From contig CAYVHL010000006.1 in the NCBI GenBank assembly GCA_964451255.1, positions 57,960 through 121,959 on the forward strand: DNA of 64,000 bases. Reading direction: 5' to 3'. Both the position numbers and the translations under genes were made by a program. Numbering within the stretch: position 1 is the first letter of the stretch; each line of letters opens with the position of its first letter. Shown in pieces: positions 1 to 8,464 of this stretch. The notes below the pieces were generated by a model, which saw only the letters and a list, made by a program, of their open reading frames with translations, did not search any database and had not been told where the DNA came from. The stretch is from JAHBTB01 sp964451255 (GTDB lineage Bacteria; Armatimonadota; Fimbriimonadia; Fimbriimonadales; Fimbriimonadaceae).

Positions 1-195
1 GCACGAGTCTACGAATTCGTCCATTTGGGCCGTAGAGTATAGACTGCGCGGGCATGGCCCCGGACTGGACGCTACAATAACGTGCTGTGCCAAGCTTGTT
101 CGTAGCTCGACAAAGGCGAGGCGACATGGGTTCTTAGACTTGACAAGACCAAGGAGTTCTAAGGTCCATACAGGCAAAGGAGAAGCGGTCGGAAA

Positions 196-636
196 ATGAG
201 CGAACCTTGCCCGAGCTTATATGAACTGGCGGGTGGGTTTGACGTGGTTCTCGCCTTGTGCCGAAGATGGCACGAGCTTTGCCTTGCCGATCCTGTCGCC
301 GCCCATCCCTTCGAACACGACCTGCATCCACAGCACGACGAAAGGCTCGCCGCCTATTTGGCGGAGGCGCTTGGTGGGCCCCCTCTCTATTCGGCTGGCT
401 ACGGGGACGAGTCGTTCGTCCAACGGGCGCACGCGGGCAACGGCGAGCATAGCGAACTCGACGAGGCGTGCCTGGCTCTGTTCGATCAGGCGCTCAGCGA
501 CGTCGGCATCAGCGGCGAAGCCGCTGGGCGGATATCTTCATACTTCCGCCGAGCCACCGAATCGCAGCGGCGATACGCCGACTCTGATTCTGTAGTGCCG
601 CAAGGTCTGCCCTTCAATTACGCGAACAAGTCGTAG
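196..636 (+). CDS. Group 2 truncated haemoglobin-like protein
   Basis: A 146-residue cytoplasmic globin. The layout matches the trHb2 family: an N-terminal YELAGGF segment, a WHELCLADPVAAHPFEHDLHPQHDERL stretch covering helices B to E (where the HPQHDERLAAYL part is typical), and a C-terminal RRATESQRRYA helix. Group 2 globins bind O2 or NO at haem and are usually linked to oxygen handling or nitrosative stress. The ATG is preceded by AAAGGAGAAG about 12 bases upstream. A TTGACA-like box lies at 140-145, but no convincing -10 follows. The gene ends at a strong hairpin shared with the convergent next gene. Haem-ligand residues cannot be assigned without alignment. Confidence 0.8.
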   Translation: MSEPCPSLYELAGGFDVVLALCRRWHELCLADPVAAHPFEHDLHPQHDERLAAYLAEALGGPPLYSAGYGDESFVQRAHAGNGEHSELDEACLALFDQALSDVGISGEAAGRISSYFRRATESQRRYADSDSVVPQGLPFNYANKS

Positions 637-645
637 TCAACAGTA

Positions 646-675
646 ATGGGTCGGCCACGCTTGTGACCGACCCAT
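646..675. terminator. Bidirectional terminator hairpin
   Basis: Perfect 9-base arms ATGGGTCGG and CCGACCCAT enclose a loop that itself pairs CAC with GTG around GCTT. The hairpin sits between two convergent genes, so it probably ends both transcripts. Confidence 0.8.
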
Positions 676-699
676 CAAGGTCGACGTAGACCTTGGCGC

Positions 700-1254
700 T
701 TACGCCTTGCGGGCGCGCCTGCGGAGCAGACCCACGGCACCAAGGCCGAGAACGGCCAAGGAAGCGGGCTCCGGAACTGCGTTCAAGCCAACGGACATCT
801 TGTAGGTGAACTCATCGACCCCGTCGGTGCCGTTAAAATCGTCGTCACCGAACGAGGAGACGGCGAGACCCCAACGGCCGGTAGTCGGGATGATGCCGGA
901 CCATGCCGAGTTGAACCCGGGACCGTCGTCGTCGTCCGAGTCGTACAGCGTGCCATCCGGGGCAAAGATGCCCAGCAACGAGTCGTCCGGGTCTCCAGGC
1001 TTGGTGGCCACCAAGACGGTGAGCCAGTCCCCGGCATTGAGATCCAACCGAAAGTAATCAACGTCGTCGGTCACCCGGGTGCCGTCAACGGTCACAGCAC
1101 CTGACGGAATGAACAGACCAGCAGGAATGAGGTTGCCGGTCGCGAACGTGTTGTTCGATTCGGTTTCGATCATCTGGGCGGACGCTGCCAACGGCAACGC
1201 CAGTGCAACGACTCCGAGAGAGAGAGTAGCTAATGATTTGTAGTTCATTTTCAT
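700..1254 (-). CDS. PEP-CTERM protein with PPC-like domain
   Basis: A 184-residue exported protein. The start at 1254 gives a classical signal peptide (MKMNYKSLATLSLG, hydrophobic core, ASAQ cleavage) and has GGAGGGG about 8 bases upstream; the open frame extends further but without these. The middle (ETESNNTFATGN, then DVDYFRLDLNAGDWLTVLV) resembles the pre-peptidase C-terminal (PPC) beta-sandwich. The end VPEPASLAVLGLGAVGLL followed by RRRARKA is a PEP-CTERM sorting tag, which in known systems is processed by an exosortase. No exosortase gene is in this window. The aspartate-rich stretch DSDDDDG may bind calcium, which is inference. Confidence 0.85.
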   Translation of the reverse strand: MKMNYKSLATLSLGVVALALPLAASAQMIETESNNTFATGNLIPAGLFIPSGAVTVDGTRVTDDVDYFRLDLNAGDWLTVLVATKPGDPDDSLLGIFAPDGTLYDSDDDDGPGFNSAWSGIIPTTGRWGLAVSSFGDDDFNGTDGVDEFTYKMSVGLNAVPEPASLAVLGLGAVGLLRRRARKA

Positions 1255-1495
1255 TGATTTCGCCCCTCCGAGCAAAACTACGAGTAGGAGAATACTCACA
1301 TTGGAATCCCAATTCGCCGGTGAAATTACCAGTCTTAGGTAAAAATCTCTGCGCAGATTGAAAATCTTGGCCTCTGGAGACGAATCTGCCACGAACCGTT
1401 GAATCTCCACCGCACGGATGGGCTAGGCTTGATCCTGTGGTTTGAAAACCGCCAGTTGAGGCGAGCAAACCTGGTCAATGGAGACAGTATTGAAT

Positions 1496-2911
1496 ATGGT
1501 CACTGTAAAATCGCTGAGCGGCGCCAGCAAGAGCCTGGACGCCGACGTACTGCAGAAATTGGAATCCAGTATCAGCGGCAAACTGGTCAAGCCGGGCGAG
1601 CCGGGCTATGACGAAGCCCGGTCGATCTGGAATGCGATGGTCGACAAGCGACCGGGACTCGTCGTCCGTCCCCAGACCGCTCAAGACGTCGCCGCGACGA
1701 TCAAGTTCGCCCGACAGCACGACTTGCAGGTCGCCGTCCGCGGAGGCGGCCACAACATTGCCGGTAAGGCCCTGACCGACGGTGGCTTGCTGATCGACTT
1801 TTCACCGCTCAAAGCCGTTCATGTCGATCCCCAGGCAAGGACCGCTACGGCCCAGCCTGGTGCCAGGCTCGCCGACCTGGACGCCGCGACCCAGGCTCAC
1901 GGTCTTGCCGTGCCGGTCGGCATCAATTCAACGACTGGCCTTGCTGGGCTCACTTTGGGCGGGGGGTTCGGCTGGATCAGCCGGACGCACGGTCTGACCA
2001 TAGACAACCTTATCTCGGCCCAGGTCGTCACCGCCGAGGGCGAGATAGTCACCGCCTCGGCCACCGACCATCCCGACCTTTTTTGGGCGATTAGGGGCGG
2101 CGGCGGCAACTTCGGCGTCGTCACTCAGTTCGTCCTTCGGCTCCATCCGGTGGGCCCCGAGATCCTTTCCGGGCTGATCGTCTATCCATTCAGCCAGGCG
2201 CGTGAAGTCGTCCGCCAGTACCACACCCTCAATATGTCGGCCCCCGATCGGGCGACTGTGTGGGCGGTCGCCCTCAAGGCCCCACCGTTACCGTTCCTTG
2301 CACCCGAAGTCCACGGCACCAACATCATCGCCTTGGCGGCGATGTACTGTGGAGACATGGCGGAGGGCGAGAAAGCCCTGGCACCGTTCCGCGCTATCGG
2401 CAAGCCGATTGCCGACGTCATCGGCCCCCACCCCTACGCCGGCTGGCAGCAGGCCTTCGACCCGCTACTGACACCGGGGATGCGCAACTACTGGAAGTCG
2501 CACTACTTTGACGATCTGCCCGACGGCTGGATCGACGCCCTTGAGGACGCCATCAACAACTTGCCGAGCCCCCACACCGAGATATTCCTCGGCGGCGTGG
2601 GCGGCGCTGCCCGTCGGGTCGATGCCTCGGCGACCGCCTTTGGCGACCGCCAGTTCACCTACGTCATGAACGTCCACGGTCGTTGGGAGTCCGCCGCTGA
2701 CGACGCCAACTGCATCGCGTGGTGCCGAGCATTCTATGAGAGGACCAAGCCATATGCGACCGGTGGAGCCTATATGAACTTTCTAACCGAAGACGAGGTC
2801 GATCGTGTGCACAACGTCTACGGCGCGAACGAGGCACGGTTGCGGGAGATCAAGGCCAAGTACGACCCGACGAACTTCTTCCGGATAAACCAGAACATAA
2901 AACCTGCATAA
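1496..2911 (+). CDS. FAD-linked oxidoreductase, berberine-bridge-enzyme type
   Basis: A 471-residue flavoprotein. The FAD_binding_4 (PCMH) fold is visible: RPQTAQDVAATIKFAR, then VRGGGHN whose histidine is the family's 8-alpha-FAD attachment site, then GLTLGGGFGW and RGGGGNFGVVT. The C-terminus YDPTNFFRINQNIKP is the BBE domain signature. The second covalent attachment cysteine of plant-type BBE enzymes is not evident, so flavin binding is probably through histidine only. Such enzymes oxidise sugars, alcohols or alkaloid-like compounds; the substrate here is unknown. ATG at 1496 has GGAGA 11 bases upstream; an in-frame ATG at 1478 is the alternative start. Confidence 0.85.
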   Translation: MVTVKSLSGASKSLDADVLQKLESSISGKLVKPGEPGYDEARSIWNAMVDKRPGLVVRPQTAQDVAATIKFARQHDLQVAVRGGGHNIAGKALTDGGLLIDFSPLKAVHVDPQARTATAQPGARLADLDAATQAHGLAVPVGINSTTGLAGLTLGGGFGWISRTHGLTIDNLISAQVVTAEGEIVTASATDHPDLFWAIRGGGGNFGVVTQFVLRLHPVGPEILSGLIVYPFSQAREVVRQYHTLNMSAPDRATVWAVALKAPPLPFLAPEVHGTNIIALAAMYCGDMAEGEKALAPFRAIGKPIADVIGPHPYAGWQQAFDPLLTPGMRNYWKSHYFDDLPDGWIDALEDAINNLPSPHTEIFLGGVGGAARRVDASATAFGDRQFTYVMNVHGRWESAADDANCIAWCRAFYERTKPYATGGAYMNFLTEDEVDRVHNVYGANEARLREIKAKYDPTNFFRINQNIKPA

Positions 2912-2931
2912 AGTTCAACGTCGCTTCAGCC

Positions 2932-2956
2932 GCGGGCATTTGAACGTCAAGCCCGC
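2932..2956 (+). terminator. Possible terminator hairpin
   Basis: Arms GCGGGC and GCCCGC are separated by 13 bases, 20 bases after the oxidoreductase stop. There is no T-run, so the call is weak. Confidence 0.3.
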
Positions 2957-3056
2957 CTCAGGGTGGGTGCTCCCGACGGGTGCCTCTGTTACTAACAAGT
3001 GTTCAAGCTGAGTTGACGTTGACTGAGTGTCAAACCCATCGGGCAGAATTGGGAAC

Positions 3057-3359
3057 GTGACTATTCGCATTACGGGGCCGGTCTGGTACTGGAAGGGCCC
3101 AGCGCCCTTCTACTTCGTCACCGTCCCCCCTGCGGAGTCATCGGACATCAGTTCGGTCTCGGCGCTCGCGTCTTATGGTTGGGGCATGGTTCCGGTCGAC
3201 GTGACGATCGGCAAGACCACTTGGTACACGGCGCTCTTCGCCAAAGACGGCGCGTACATCGTGCCCGTAAAGGCGGATGTGCGTCGGAAGGAGGGTATCG
3301 AGGAAGGTGACACCGTGAATCTGGAGCTGCTCGTGCGACTGCCACGTAGCCCGGCATAA
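3057..3359 (+). CDS. DUF1905 domain protein
   Basis: A protein of about 100 residues that is a single DUF1905 barrel: GPVWYWKGPAPFYFVTVP at the N-terminus, then GWGMVPVDVTIGKTTWYTALF and YIVPVKADVRRKEGIEEGD, all of which match the family pattern. The biochemical role of DUF1905 is not established; members are often fused to or near YdeI/OmpD-like proteins. The GTG at 3057 places the family domain directly at the N-terminus; an upstream in-frame GTG at 3027 would add ten residues that look unlike the family. Neither start has a strong ribosome site. Confidence 0.8.
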   Translation: MTIRITGPVWYWKGPAPFYFVTVPPAESSDISSVSALASYGWGMVPVDVTIGKTTWYTALFAKDGAYIVPVKADVRRKEGIEEGDTVNLELLVRLPRSPA

Positions 3360-3456
3360 ATGCCGGTTTCTAGCAAAATTGCCGCCGTTAGGTGTGATCC
3401 TGTGTATTATACGGTCGCATGGTCGGGGGACCTCGGCCTTTTGCGTGGAGATGAAC

Positions 3457-4035
3457 ATGAAATCAATGAAATACGGAGCGCTCGTCGCCGTGGTATGTGG
3501 AGCTGCTGTCAGCCATGCGGACATTGCGTTCAATAGCTTCGGTGCCGGTGATAGTTATAACACAGGTAATGGCTGGTCGGTCAATTCGTCTCAGCAGCTT
3601 GCGATGCCGTTCCAATCAGCCACAACGGGCGTGGTCAGCATCGTCACTGTCGCGGTGTTTAGCGGCGCCAACTACACGGCCAAACTAGAACTCAGGGACA
3701 ACGGCGACCAGCCCGGTACGGTCATCCAGACCTGGAACTTCGCTGGTACAGGCGCCCCGCAGGTGCTTGTCGCCGACGGGTCGGCATCCCTTACTGCTGG
3801 CCAAGACTACCTGCTGGAGATGGATCCGCAGACTTCCGGTGATAGCGGGGCTTGGAACCAAAACACTATCGGGCACACCGACGCGTTTCTTTATACGTAC
3901 CAAGGCAATTGGTACTCTTACAGCAACACGACTTCGGTCTTCCGGGTTGAAACATCGGCGGTGCCAGAGCCAGCCACGATGTCCGTGCTTGGCCTCGGAC
4001 TCTTGGCGTTAGCCAAGCGACGACGGCCTGCCTGA
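3457..4035 (+). CDS. PEP-CTERM sorting domain protein
   Basis: A 192-residue secreted protein. The chosen ATG has GGAG 6 bases upstream and gives a signal peptide ending near VSHAD; two other in-frame ATGs lie within 9 bases. The body is a beta-rich domain of unknown specific function (choice-of-anchor type: FNSFGAGDSYNTGNGWSV, SGANYTAKLELRDNGDQPG, TAGQDYLLEM). The C-terminus VPEPATMSVLGLGLLALAKR followed by RRPA is a PEP-CTERM tag. It is the second such protein in 3 kb but shares only the tag with the one at 700-1254. It is probably anchored at or released from the cell surface. Confidence 0.85.
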   Translation: MKSMKYGALVAVVCGAAVSHADIAFNSFGAGDSYNTGNGWSVNSSQQLAMPFQSATTGVVSIVTVAVFSGANYTAKLELRDNGDQPGTVIQTWNFAGTGAPQVLVADGSASLTAGQDYLLEMDPQTSGDSGAWNQNTIGHTDAFLYTYQGNWYSYSNTTSVFRVETSAVPEPATMSVLGLGLLALAKRRRPA

Positions 4036-4104
4036 ATCCAGGTTGGGCCAATAGTGGTGCCGTCCAGTTTGAAAGCCGGGCGGCATCAATGCATTTGATC
4101 CGGG

Positions 4105-4602
4105 CTACTTTGTGAAGTTCCAAAGCGACGCGGTGTCCTTCAGGTTCTTCGTGAAATACTGGATCTCCCGGCGCATGATCCCAGGGGTCATGCCCCGGTT
4201 GTCCAAAGAAGTGTGAAGGTACAGGCGCTTTTCTTGGTCGTCAAAACAGAAGACCGTCGGATCGATCTGGGAGTTGGAGGCCAGCAAGGCACGCCACCTT
4301 GAAGCTTCCACGGAATCAAGTTCAGGTACCGTGCCCAGGTTCGAGTTGATCCCGATTTTGTTTTTGTCCTCGCTCAACAAGACGTGCATGCTGATGGTCC
4401 ATTGGTCTTGTCTTTCAACGATCACAAAGCCCTTGCCAAGCGGCTTAGCTTCGTAACCCAATCCCTCGAGCATTGTCTTCAGCGACGCGCCGTCTAATTG
4501 GTCTTGACCTTGCGGCAGGAACGGGAGGTCGAGTCCAAAAGGCCCGACAAGGGCCCCGATGCCCATGCCGACGACGAGGGTAAGGACGGTGTTCGTCTTC
4601 AC
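4105..4602 (-). CDS. Membrane-anchored YbjN-like protein
   Basis: A 165-residue protein from a GTG start with AGGA 8 bases upstream. The N-terminus (MKTNTVLTLVVGMGIGALVG) is a signal anchor or uncleaved signal. The rest resembles the YbjN / type III secretion chaperone-like fold: a short helix (LKTMLEGLGYEAKP), strands, and a final YLHTSLDNRGMTPGIMRREI helix segment. YbjN-like folds are protein-interaction modules of uncertain function. It is convergent with the PEP-CTERM gene and divergent from the DUF5990 gene. The family call is by pattern only and could be wrong. Confidence 0.6.
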   Translation of the reverse strand: MKTNTVLTLVVGMGIGALVGPFGLDLPFLPQGQDQLDGASLKTMLEGLGYEAKPLGKGFVIVERQDQWTISMHVLLSEDKNKIGINSNLGTVPELDSVEASRWRALLASNSQIDPTVFCFDDQEKRLYLHTSLDNRGMTPGIMRREIQYFTKNLKDTASLWNFTK

Positions 4603-4698
4603 GATGTTGGTTCCTAGCGCGGCGGGTGCGCGGCACAAGTCTACGGTAAGTGGGGCGGAAAGGTCTAGTTGGAGGTCGTCGGTGGTAAGACAGGGTCT

Positions 4699-5112
4699 AT
4701 GGCGTCAAGCGACCTACCCATTGTTCTGGAGATCACCGTAAGGAGCCCTGTGCCCGGCGCAGTGGGCGGTGTTCAGGTCGGCAGTGCAGGAAAGGCTACT
4801 GTTGAACAGACGGCGACCATGGGCGCCTCCGACCACACTTTCAAAGTCCAAGTCGGCGCAAAGGACGGATTCTTGCCCTTCCGGGGTAAGGCAGTCCAAA
4901 CGGATTCAAAAGGGAGGTTTGTCTATCTGGTCTGGAGGATGGCGGAACTGGGGTACCACCGCCGCGCCAAGGTCTACCTAGAGAGCATCGACCAGGCGTT
5001 GTTGCAAGGCGCGGTCGAGCGCGGACGACCGCTCACAGTAGTCCTGTGCGGCCGGGCCGGAGACGGCGGCCCCTGTTGCGCGACGGTCAAACCTCTTGAA
5101 GACTGGCACTGA
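4699..5112 (+). CDS. DUF5990 family protein
   Basis: A 137-residue cytoplasmic protein. The pattern agrees with DUF5990: an initial LPIVLEITVRSPVPG strand pair, FRGKAVQT then GRFVYLVW, RRAKVYLESI, and the closing CGRAGDGGPCCATV before a final Trp. The function of the family is unknown. ATG at 4699 is preferred over an upstream TTG at 4669 because the family begins with the first strand. The stop overlaps the region just before the next gene, so the two may be transcribed together. Confidence 0.7.
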   Translation: MASSDLPIVLEITVRSPVPGAVGGVQVGSAGKATVEQTATMGASDHTFKVQVGAKDGFLPFRGKAVQTDSKGRFVYLVWRMAELGYHRRAKVYLESIDQALLQGAVERGRPLTVVLCGRAGDGGPCCATVKPLEDWH

Positions 5113-5140
5113 CCGAACAGCGAGGTGGCACAATGGCCCC

Positions 5141-6178
5141 ATGAAGGCGCTCGCCGCCCTATCCGTCGTTGCCGCGGCCCTGTTGCCCCACGCTGGCCTG
5201 CCCCCCGGTCCCATGACACTTGCCGCCCAAGACTTCCTCGCTTCGCTTAGCCCAGAGATGAGAGGCCAGGCCATCTACCCGTTCGATTCGCCATCAAAGA
5301 CGGAATGGACCTACGTGCCAGGTAAGCGAAAGGGGGTCGACTGGAACGAGATGACCGAGGCACAGAGATCCAAGGCAAAGGCTCTCTTACGGGCGTCGCT
5401 CAGCGAGAAGGGGTACTCGAAAGTCGAGGCCATCCGCCAATTGGAACTTGTGCTCCGTGATATGGAGAACGGCAACATAGGTCGCGACCCCGGATCGTAT
5501 TGGTTCGTGTTCTTCGGTGAGCCGAACAACGAGACACCTTGGGCCTGGCGGTACGAGGGCCACCATGTCTCGCTGACCTTCGGTTCACGTGGGTCGACCC
5601 TCGTTAGCAGCACACCGCAGTTTCTCGGAAGCAACCCTGCTAAAGTCTTAAGCGGGCCGGACAAGGGCAAGCGTGTGCTGGGGATGGAGCAGGACCTTGG
5701 CTTCAAGTTGGCGGAGTCTTTGACGACTTCCCAGCTCAAGGAAGCGGTCATCAACAAGACCGCACCTGCCGACATCGTGACCGCGTCGTCTCGGCGGGCA
5801 GGGATCGTCGGTCACTTGGGCCTGTCCTACGCGAAGATGACCCCCGGCCAACGCTCGACTCTGCGCGAACTATTAGCCCCTTTCAGTGAGGTTCAGGCCA
5901 AGGGCGAGCAACAACATCGACTCAAGAAGATCGCCGACGAAGGGTATGACCACCTCGTGTTTGCCTGGATGGGTCCGGTCGAGCGCAAGGGAAAGCATTA
6001 CTACCGCATCCAGGGTGAATCGTTTGTGATCGAATACGACAACACCCAGGACGACGGGAACCAGATCCACACCGCGTGGCGCGACTTTAGCGGGGACTTT
6101 GGTGAAGACCTGCTGGCCGAGCACTATGCTGCGAGCCATCGGCACCATCAGCACGATCACGATGGTGGGCAAGGCTAA
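5141..6178 (+). CDS. Secreted DUF3500 protein
   Basis: A 345-residue protein with a signal peptide (MKALAALSVVAAALLPHAG). The DUF3500 signature is clear: RGQAIYPFDSPSKTEWTYVP, GLPPGPMTLAAQ, NEMTEAQRSKAKALLRASLS, GSYWFVFFGEPNNETPWAWR followed by YEGHHVSL, and the C-terminal WMGPVERKGKHYYRIQGESF followed by VIEYDNTQDDGNQIHTAWRD. The C-terminus is histidine-rich (HRHHQHDHDGGQG), suggesting metal binding. DUF3500 proteins occur in many soil bacteria and have no proven activity. GAGGTGG lies about 12 bases before the ATG. Confidence 0.85.
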   Translation: MKALAALSVVAAALLPHAGLPPGPMTLAAQDFLASLSPEMRGQAIYPFDSPSKTEWTYVPGKRKGVDWNEMTEAQRSKAKALLRASLSEKGYSKVEAIRQLELVLRDMENGNIGRDPGSYWFVFFGEPNNETPWAWRYEGHHVSLTFGSRGSTLVSSTPQFLGSNPAKVLSGPDKGKRVLGMEQDLGFKLAESLTTSQLKEAVINKTAPADIVTASSRRAGIVGHLGLSYAKMTPGQRSTLRELLAPFSEVQAKGEQQHRLKKIADEGYDHLVFAWMGPVERKGKHYYRIQGESFVIEYDNTQDDGNQIHTAWRDFSGDFGEDLLAEHYAASHRHHQHDHDGGQG

Positions 6179-6210
6179 ATCAGCCAAACTGACTGCGAGG
6201 AAAGGTAGCC

Positions 6211-6624
6211 GTGCAAGTTGGATCGCCCCATAAGCAATGTCCAAAATGCGGACAAGTCACTCACTTAGACGCCGCATATTGCCAGAAATGCGGACACGTC
6301 TTCTCGACCTCATTTCCACCCGCCCCACCGCAACAGACACAAGCCTTTTACGCGCCAGTGGCGCCTGGCGCACTACAACAAGCCTCGAGCAAGAAGGTGG
6401 CGGCCGGAATCTTTGGGCTCCTGCTGGGGAGCCTGGGAATTCACAAGTTCATTCTAGGCTATACAACGGCGGGACTGGTCATGCTCTTGGGTTCGATTCT
6501 CACGTGTGGTCTCGTCGCACCGGTCTTCGGCCTCATCGGGATCATTGAGGGGATTGTTTACCTGACCAAGTCTGACCAGGAGTTCCACAACCGCTATATC
6601 GTCAACCGAAACGAGTGGTTCTGA
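6211..6624 (+). CDS. Zinc-ribbon and TM2 domain membrane protein
   Basis: A 137-residue protein from a GTG start with AGGAAAGG just upstream. Residues 9-27 hold two CxxC pairs (CPKCG, CQKCG) forming a zinc ribbon. A Pro/Gln linker follows. Residues of about 60-125 are a TM2 domain with two membrane helices (AAGIFGLLLGSLGIHKFILG and AGLVMLLGSILTCGLVAPVF) and the short connecting turn. TM2 proteins are small inner-membrane proteins of unknown role. The gene starts 32 bases after the DUF3500 stop on the same strand and may share its transcript. Confidence 0.85.
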   Translation: MQVGSPHKQCPKCGQVTHLDAAYCQKCGHVFSTSFPPAPPQQTQAFYAPVAPGALQQASSKKVAAGIFGLLLGSLGIHKFILGYTTAGLVMLLGSILTCGLVAPVFGLIGIIEGIVYLTKSDQEFHNRYIVNRNEWF

Positions 6625-6691
6625 CTTGAATCAGCCTAAGCCTGTGTTTATATAAGCCTGGCTTTATGGCCGCGCTGATGCAACGGCTAGC

Positions 6692-6904
6692 TCAGACACC
6701 CTTCTTGCGGATCCTCTGGCTGGACTTCTTGTCCGCCAGCTTTCCTGGCTTGGAATCGTCGGTCCGTTGGTCGTCATGTCCCTCGTGGGTCATGCGGAGC
6801 TTTTCGACGGCAGCCTTGATGTCCTTCTTGGACGGTCTTCTCATAACAAGATCGTACTCCGAGCCGGGCTTCGAATGTTTGATGCGGATGCTATTCTGGT
6901 TCAT
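6692..6904 (-). CDS. Small basic hypothetical protein
   Basis: A 70-residue Lys/Arg-rich protein of no recognised family; the end (KLADKKSSQRIRKKGV) is strongly basic, so nucleic-acid binding is possible but unproven. Support for it being real: it fills the only gap between the TM2 and M28 genes, and nearly all codons end in G or C, as in the neighbours. An internal ATG at 6844 with GGAG about 12 bases upstream would give a 50-residue version starting MRRPSKKDIK. Confidence 0.5.
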   Translation of the reverse strand: MNQNSIRIKHSKPGSEYDLVMRRPSKKDIKAAVEKLRMTHEGHDDQRTDDSKPGKLADKKSSQRIRKKGV

Positions 6905-7006
6905 CCGGCCAGAGCGTTGTGCCTGGGATATCTGGGTGCAGGAAGAGAGAACGCGATTTCGATCGGGGCTGTGTTTCTTGCGCCGACTCCGGTAAAACGG
7001 GCCGTT

Positions 7007-8404
7007 GTGTGGAAACGGACGATAATTCTAGCTCTTTGTCTCGTCGTCAGCGTCCCTGCCGTCGCCCAGGGCGATGCGGACACCGTCAAGAAGATCATTG
7101 AATTGGGCAAGGGGTCGAACCAGACGCGCTTGCGGCTGGAGACCTTCACGGGCCAATATGGCAGCCGCCTCACGACCTCGACCCACTTAATCGACGCCCA
7201 GCGTTGGGCGGTCGAAGCTTTCAAGTCGTTCGGCTGCACGAACGTGCACCTGGAAAAGTGGGGTGAGTGGCCTGTCGGATTTGACCGTTCGATGACGGGC
7301 CAACTTGGTCGCATGACGGCCCCTTCGACGAGGGTCTTCGAGTTCACTACGCCCAGTTGGACTCCTGGGACGAAGGGGGCAGAGAAGGGTTGGGCGGTCA
7401 TGGAGCCCAAGAGCATGGCCGAATTGAAAAAGATAAAGGGGAGCCTGAAGAACGCCTGGTTGATCAAACTTCCCAACGACCAAGCGGCGAAAGCAGAGGA
7501 CCGCAAGGCGATCCTCCTGGCCGCACACAAAGCGGGCATCTACGGAGAGGTGAACGGGTCACGGAACGAATTGGTGGTGACCTCAGGTCGTTACAACATT
7601 GATTGGGCCAAGTTGCCGACCGACGTCCAGGTCACAGTGCGTAAGAGTGATTACGACGCTATCACGGCTGGGCTCGGCAAGGGCCAAAAGGTAGAACTTG
7701 AGTTCGACATCAGACAGTCGTTCAGGAAGGGGCCCATCCCCAACTACAACGTCGTCGCGGAGATCAAAGGCACAGAAAAGCCGGACGAAGTCGTCATTGT
7801 CAGCGGCCACTTTGACAGTTGGGACGGCCCTGGCAGCCAGGGGGCCTTGGACAACGGCACGGGTAGTAGCGTGACCTTGGAGGCCGCGCGGCTCCTTTGT
7901 GCATCTGGAGCGAAGCCTAAGCGCACGATCCGCTTCATTCTGTGGAGCGGGGAGGAGCAAGGTCTGTTCGGATCCAGGGGCTACGTCAAGGACCATGCGG
8001 CCGAGATGGACAAGATCAGTTGTTGTCTGGTCGACGACGGAGGCACGAACTATTGGGGAGGCTTTGTGGGATTGGCATCGCAAGAGGCGATGTTCAAGCC
8101 CTCGATGGACGCCCTTATGGAGGCGTTCCCGACGCTGCCGATGAAGTTCGATGTCCGGGCGACAATGCCGCGAGGCGGGGGAAGCGACCATGCTAGCTTC
8201 AACGCGGTCGGCGTGCCAGGCTTCTTCACCATCGAAACCGGCGTCAGCGACTATCGGTATGTGCACCACACCCAGCACGACAAGGTCGAGGCGGCGATCA
8301 ACGAATACCTGGTGCAAAGCAGCACGGCTGCCGCTGTCACCTCGTACAACATCGCTTGCGCCGAGACGATGATGCCACGGCAACCTAAGGCAGGGGCAAA
8401 CTAA
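7007..8404 (+). CDS. Secreted M28 family metallopeptidase
   Basis: A 465-residue exported zinc aminopeptidase-like enzyme. The GTG at 7007 starts a signal peptide (MWKRTIILALCLVVSVPAVA). The C-terminal half is the M28 catalytic domain with zinc-ligand motifs: SGHFDSW, LDNGTGSS, WSGEEQGLFGSRGY (Glu-Glu pair), CLVDDGG and, at the end, HTQHDKVEAAINEY. A PA-like insert precedes it. It probably trims peptides outside the cytoplasm. Another in-frame GTG at 6971 would extend the N-terminus by 12 residues. The gene ends at a strong hairpin. Confidence 0.88.
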   Translation: MWKRTIILALCLVVSVPAVAQGDADTVKKIIELGKGSNQTRLRLETFTGQYGSRLTTSTHLIDAQRWAVEAFKSFGCTNVHLEKWGEWPVGFDRSMTGQLGRMTAPSTRVFEFTTPSWTPGTKGAEKGWAVMEPKSMAELKKIKGSLKNAWLIKLPNDQAAKAEDRKAILLAAHKAGIYGEVNGSRNELVVTSGRYNIDWAKLPTDVQVTVRKSDYDAITAGLGKGQKVELEFDIRQSFRKGPIPNYNVVAEIKGTEKPDEVVIVSGHFDSWDGPGSQGALDNGTGSSVTLEAARLLCASGAKPKRTIRFILWSGEEQGLFGSRGYVKDHAAEMDKISCCLVDDGGTNYWGGFVGLASQEAMFKPSMDALMEAFPTLPMKFDVRATMPRGGGSDHASFNAVGVPGFFTIETGVSDYRYVHHTQHDKVEAAINEYLVQSSTAAAVTSYNIACAETMMPRQPKAGAN

Positions 8405-8409
8405 AGCAG

Positions 8410-8441
8410 AGATGGCGGCCCGGTTCACCGGGCCGCCATCT
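8410..8441. terminator. Bidirectional terminator hairpin
   Basis: Perfect 13-base arms (GATGGCGGCCCGG and CCGGGCCGCCATC) around a TTCA loop, extended by one A-T pair and followed by TTGATCTT. It lies between the convergent M28 peptidase and RRM protein genes. Confidence 0.9.
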
Positions 8442-8464
8442 TGATCTTGGTTTGTCTGGGACGC

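Noticed and set aside
1..195. Possible partial gene at the window start
   Set aside because: No frame with coding character or known motif; only a TTGACA-like box at 140-145 is visible.
6625..6665. Direct repeat TAAGCCTG
   Set aside because: Two 8-base copies 20 bases apart; too short to separate from chance, with no further structure.
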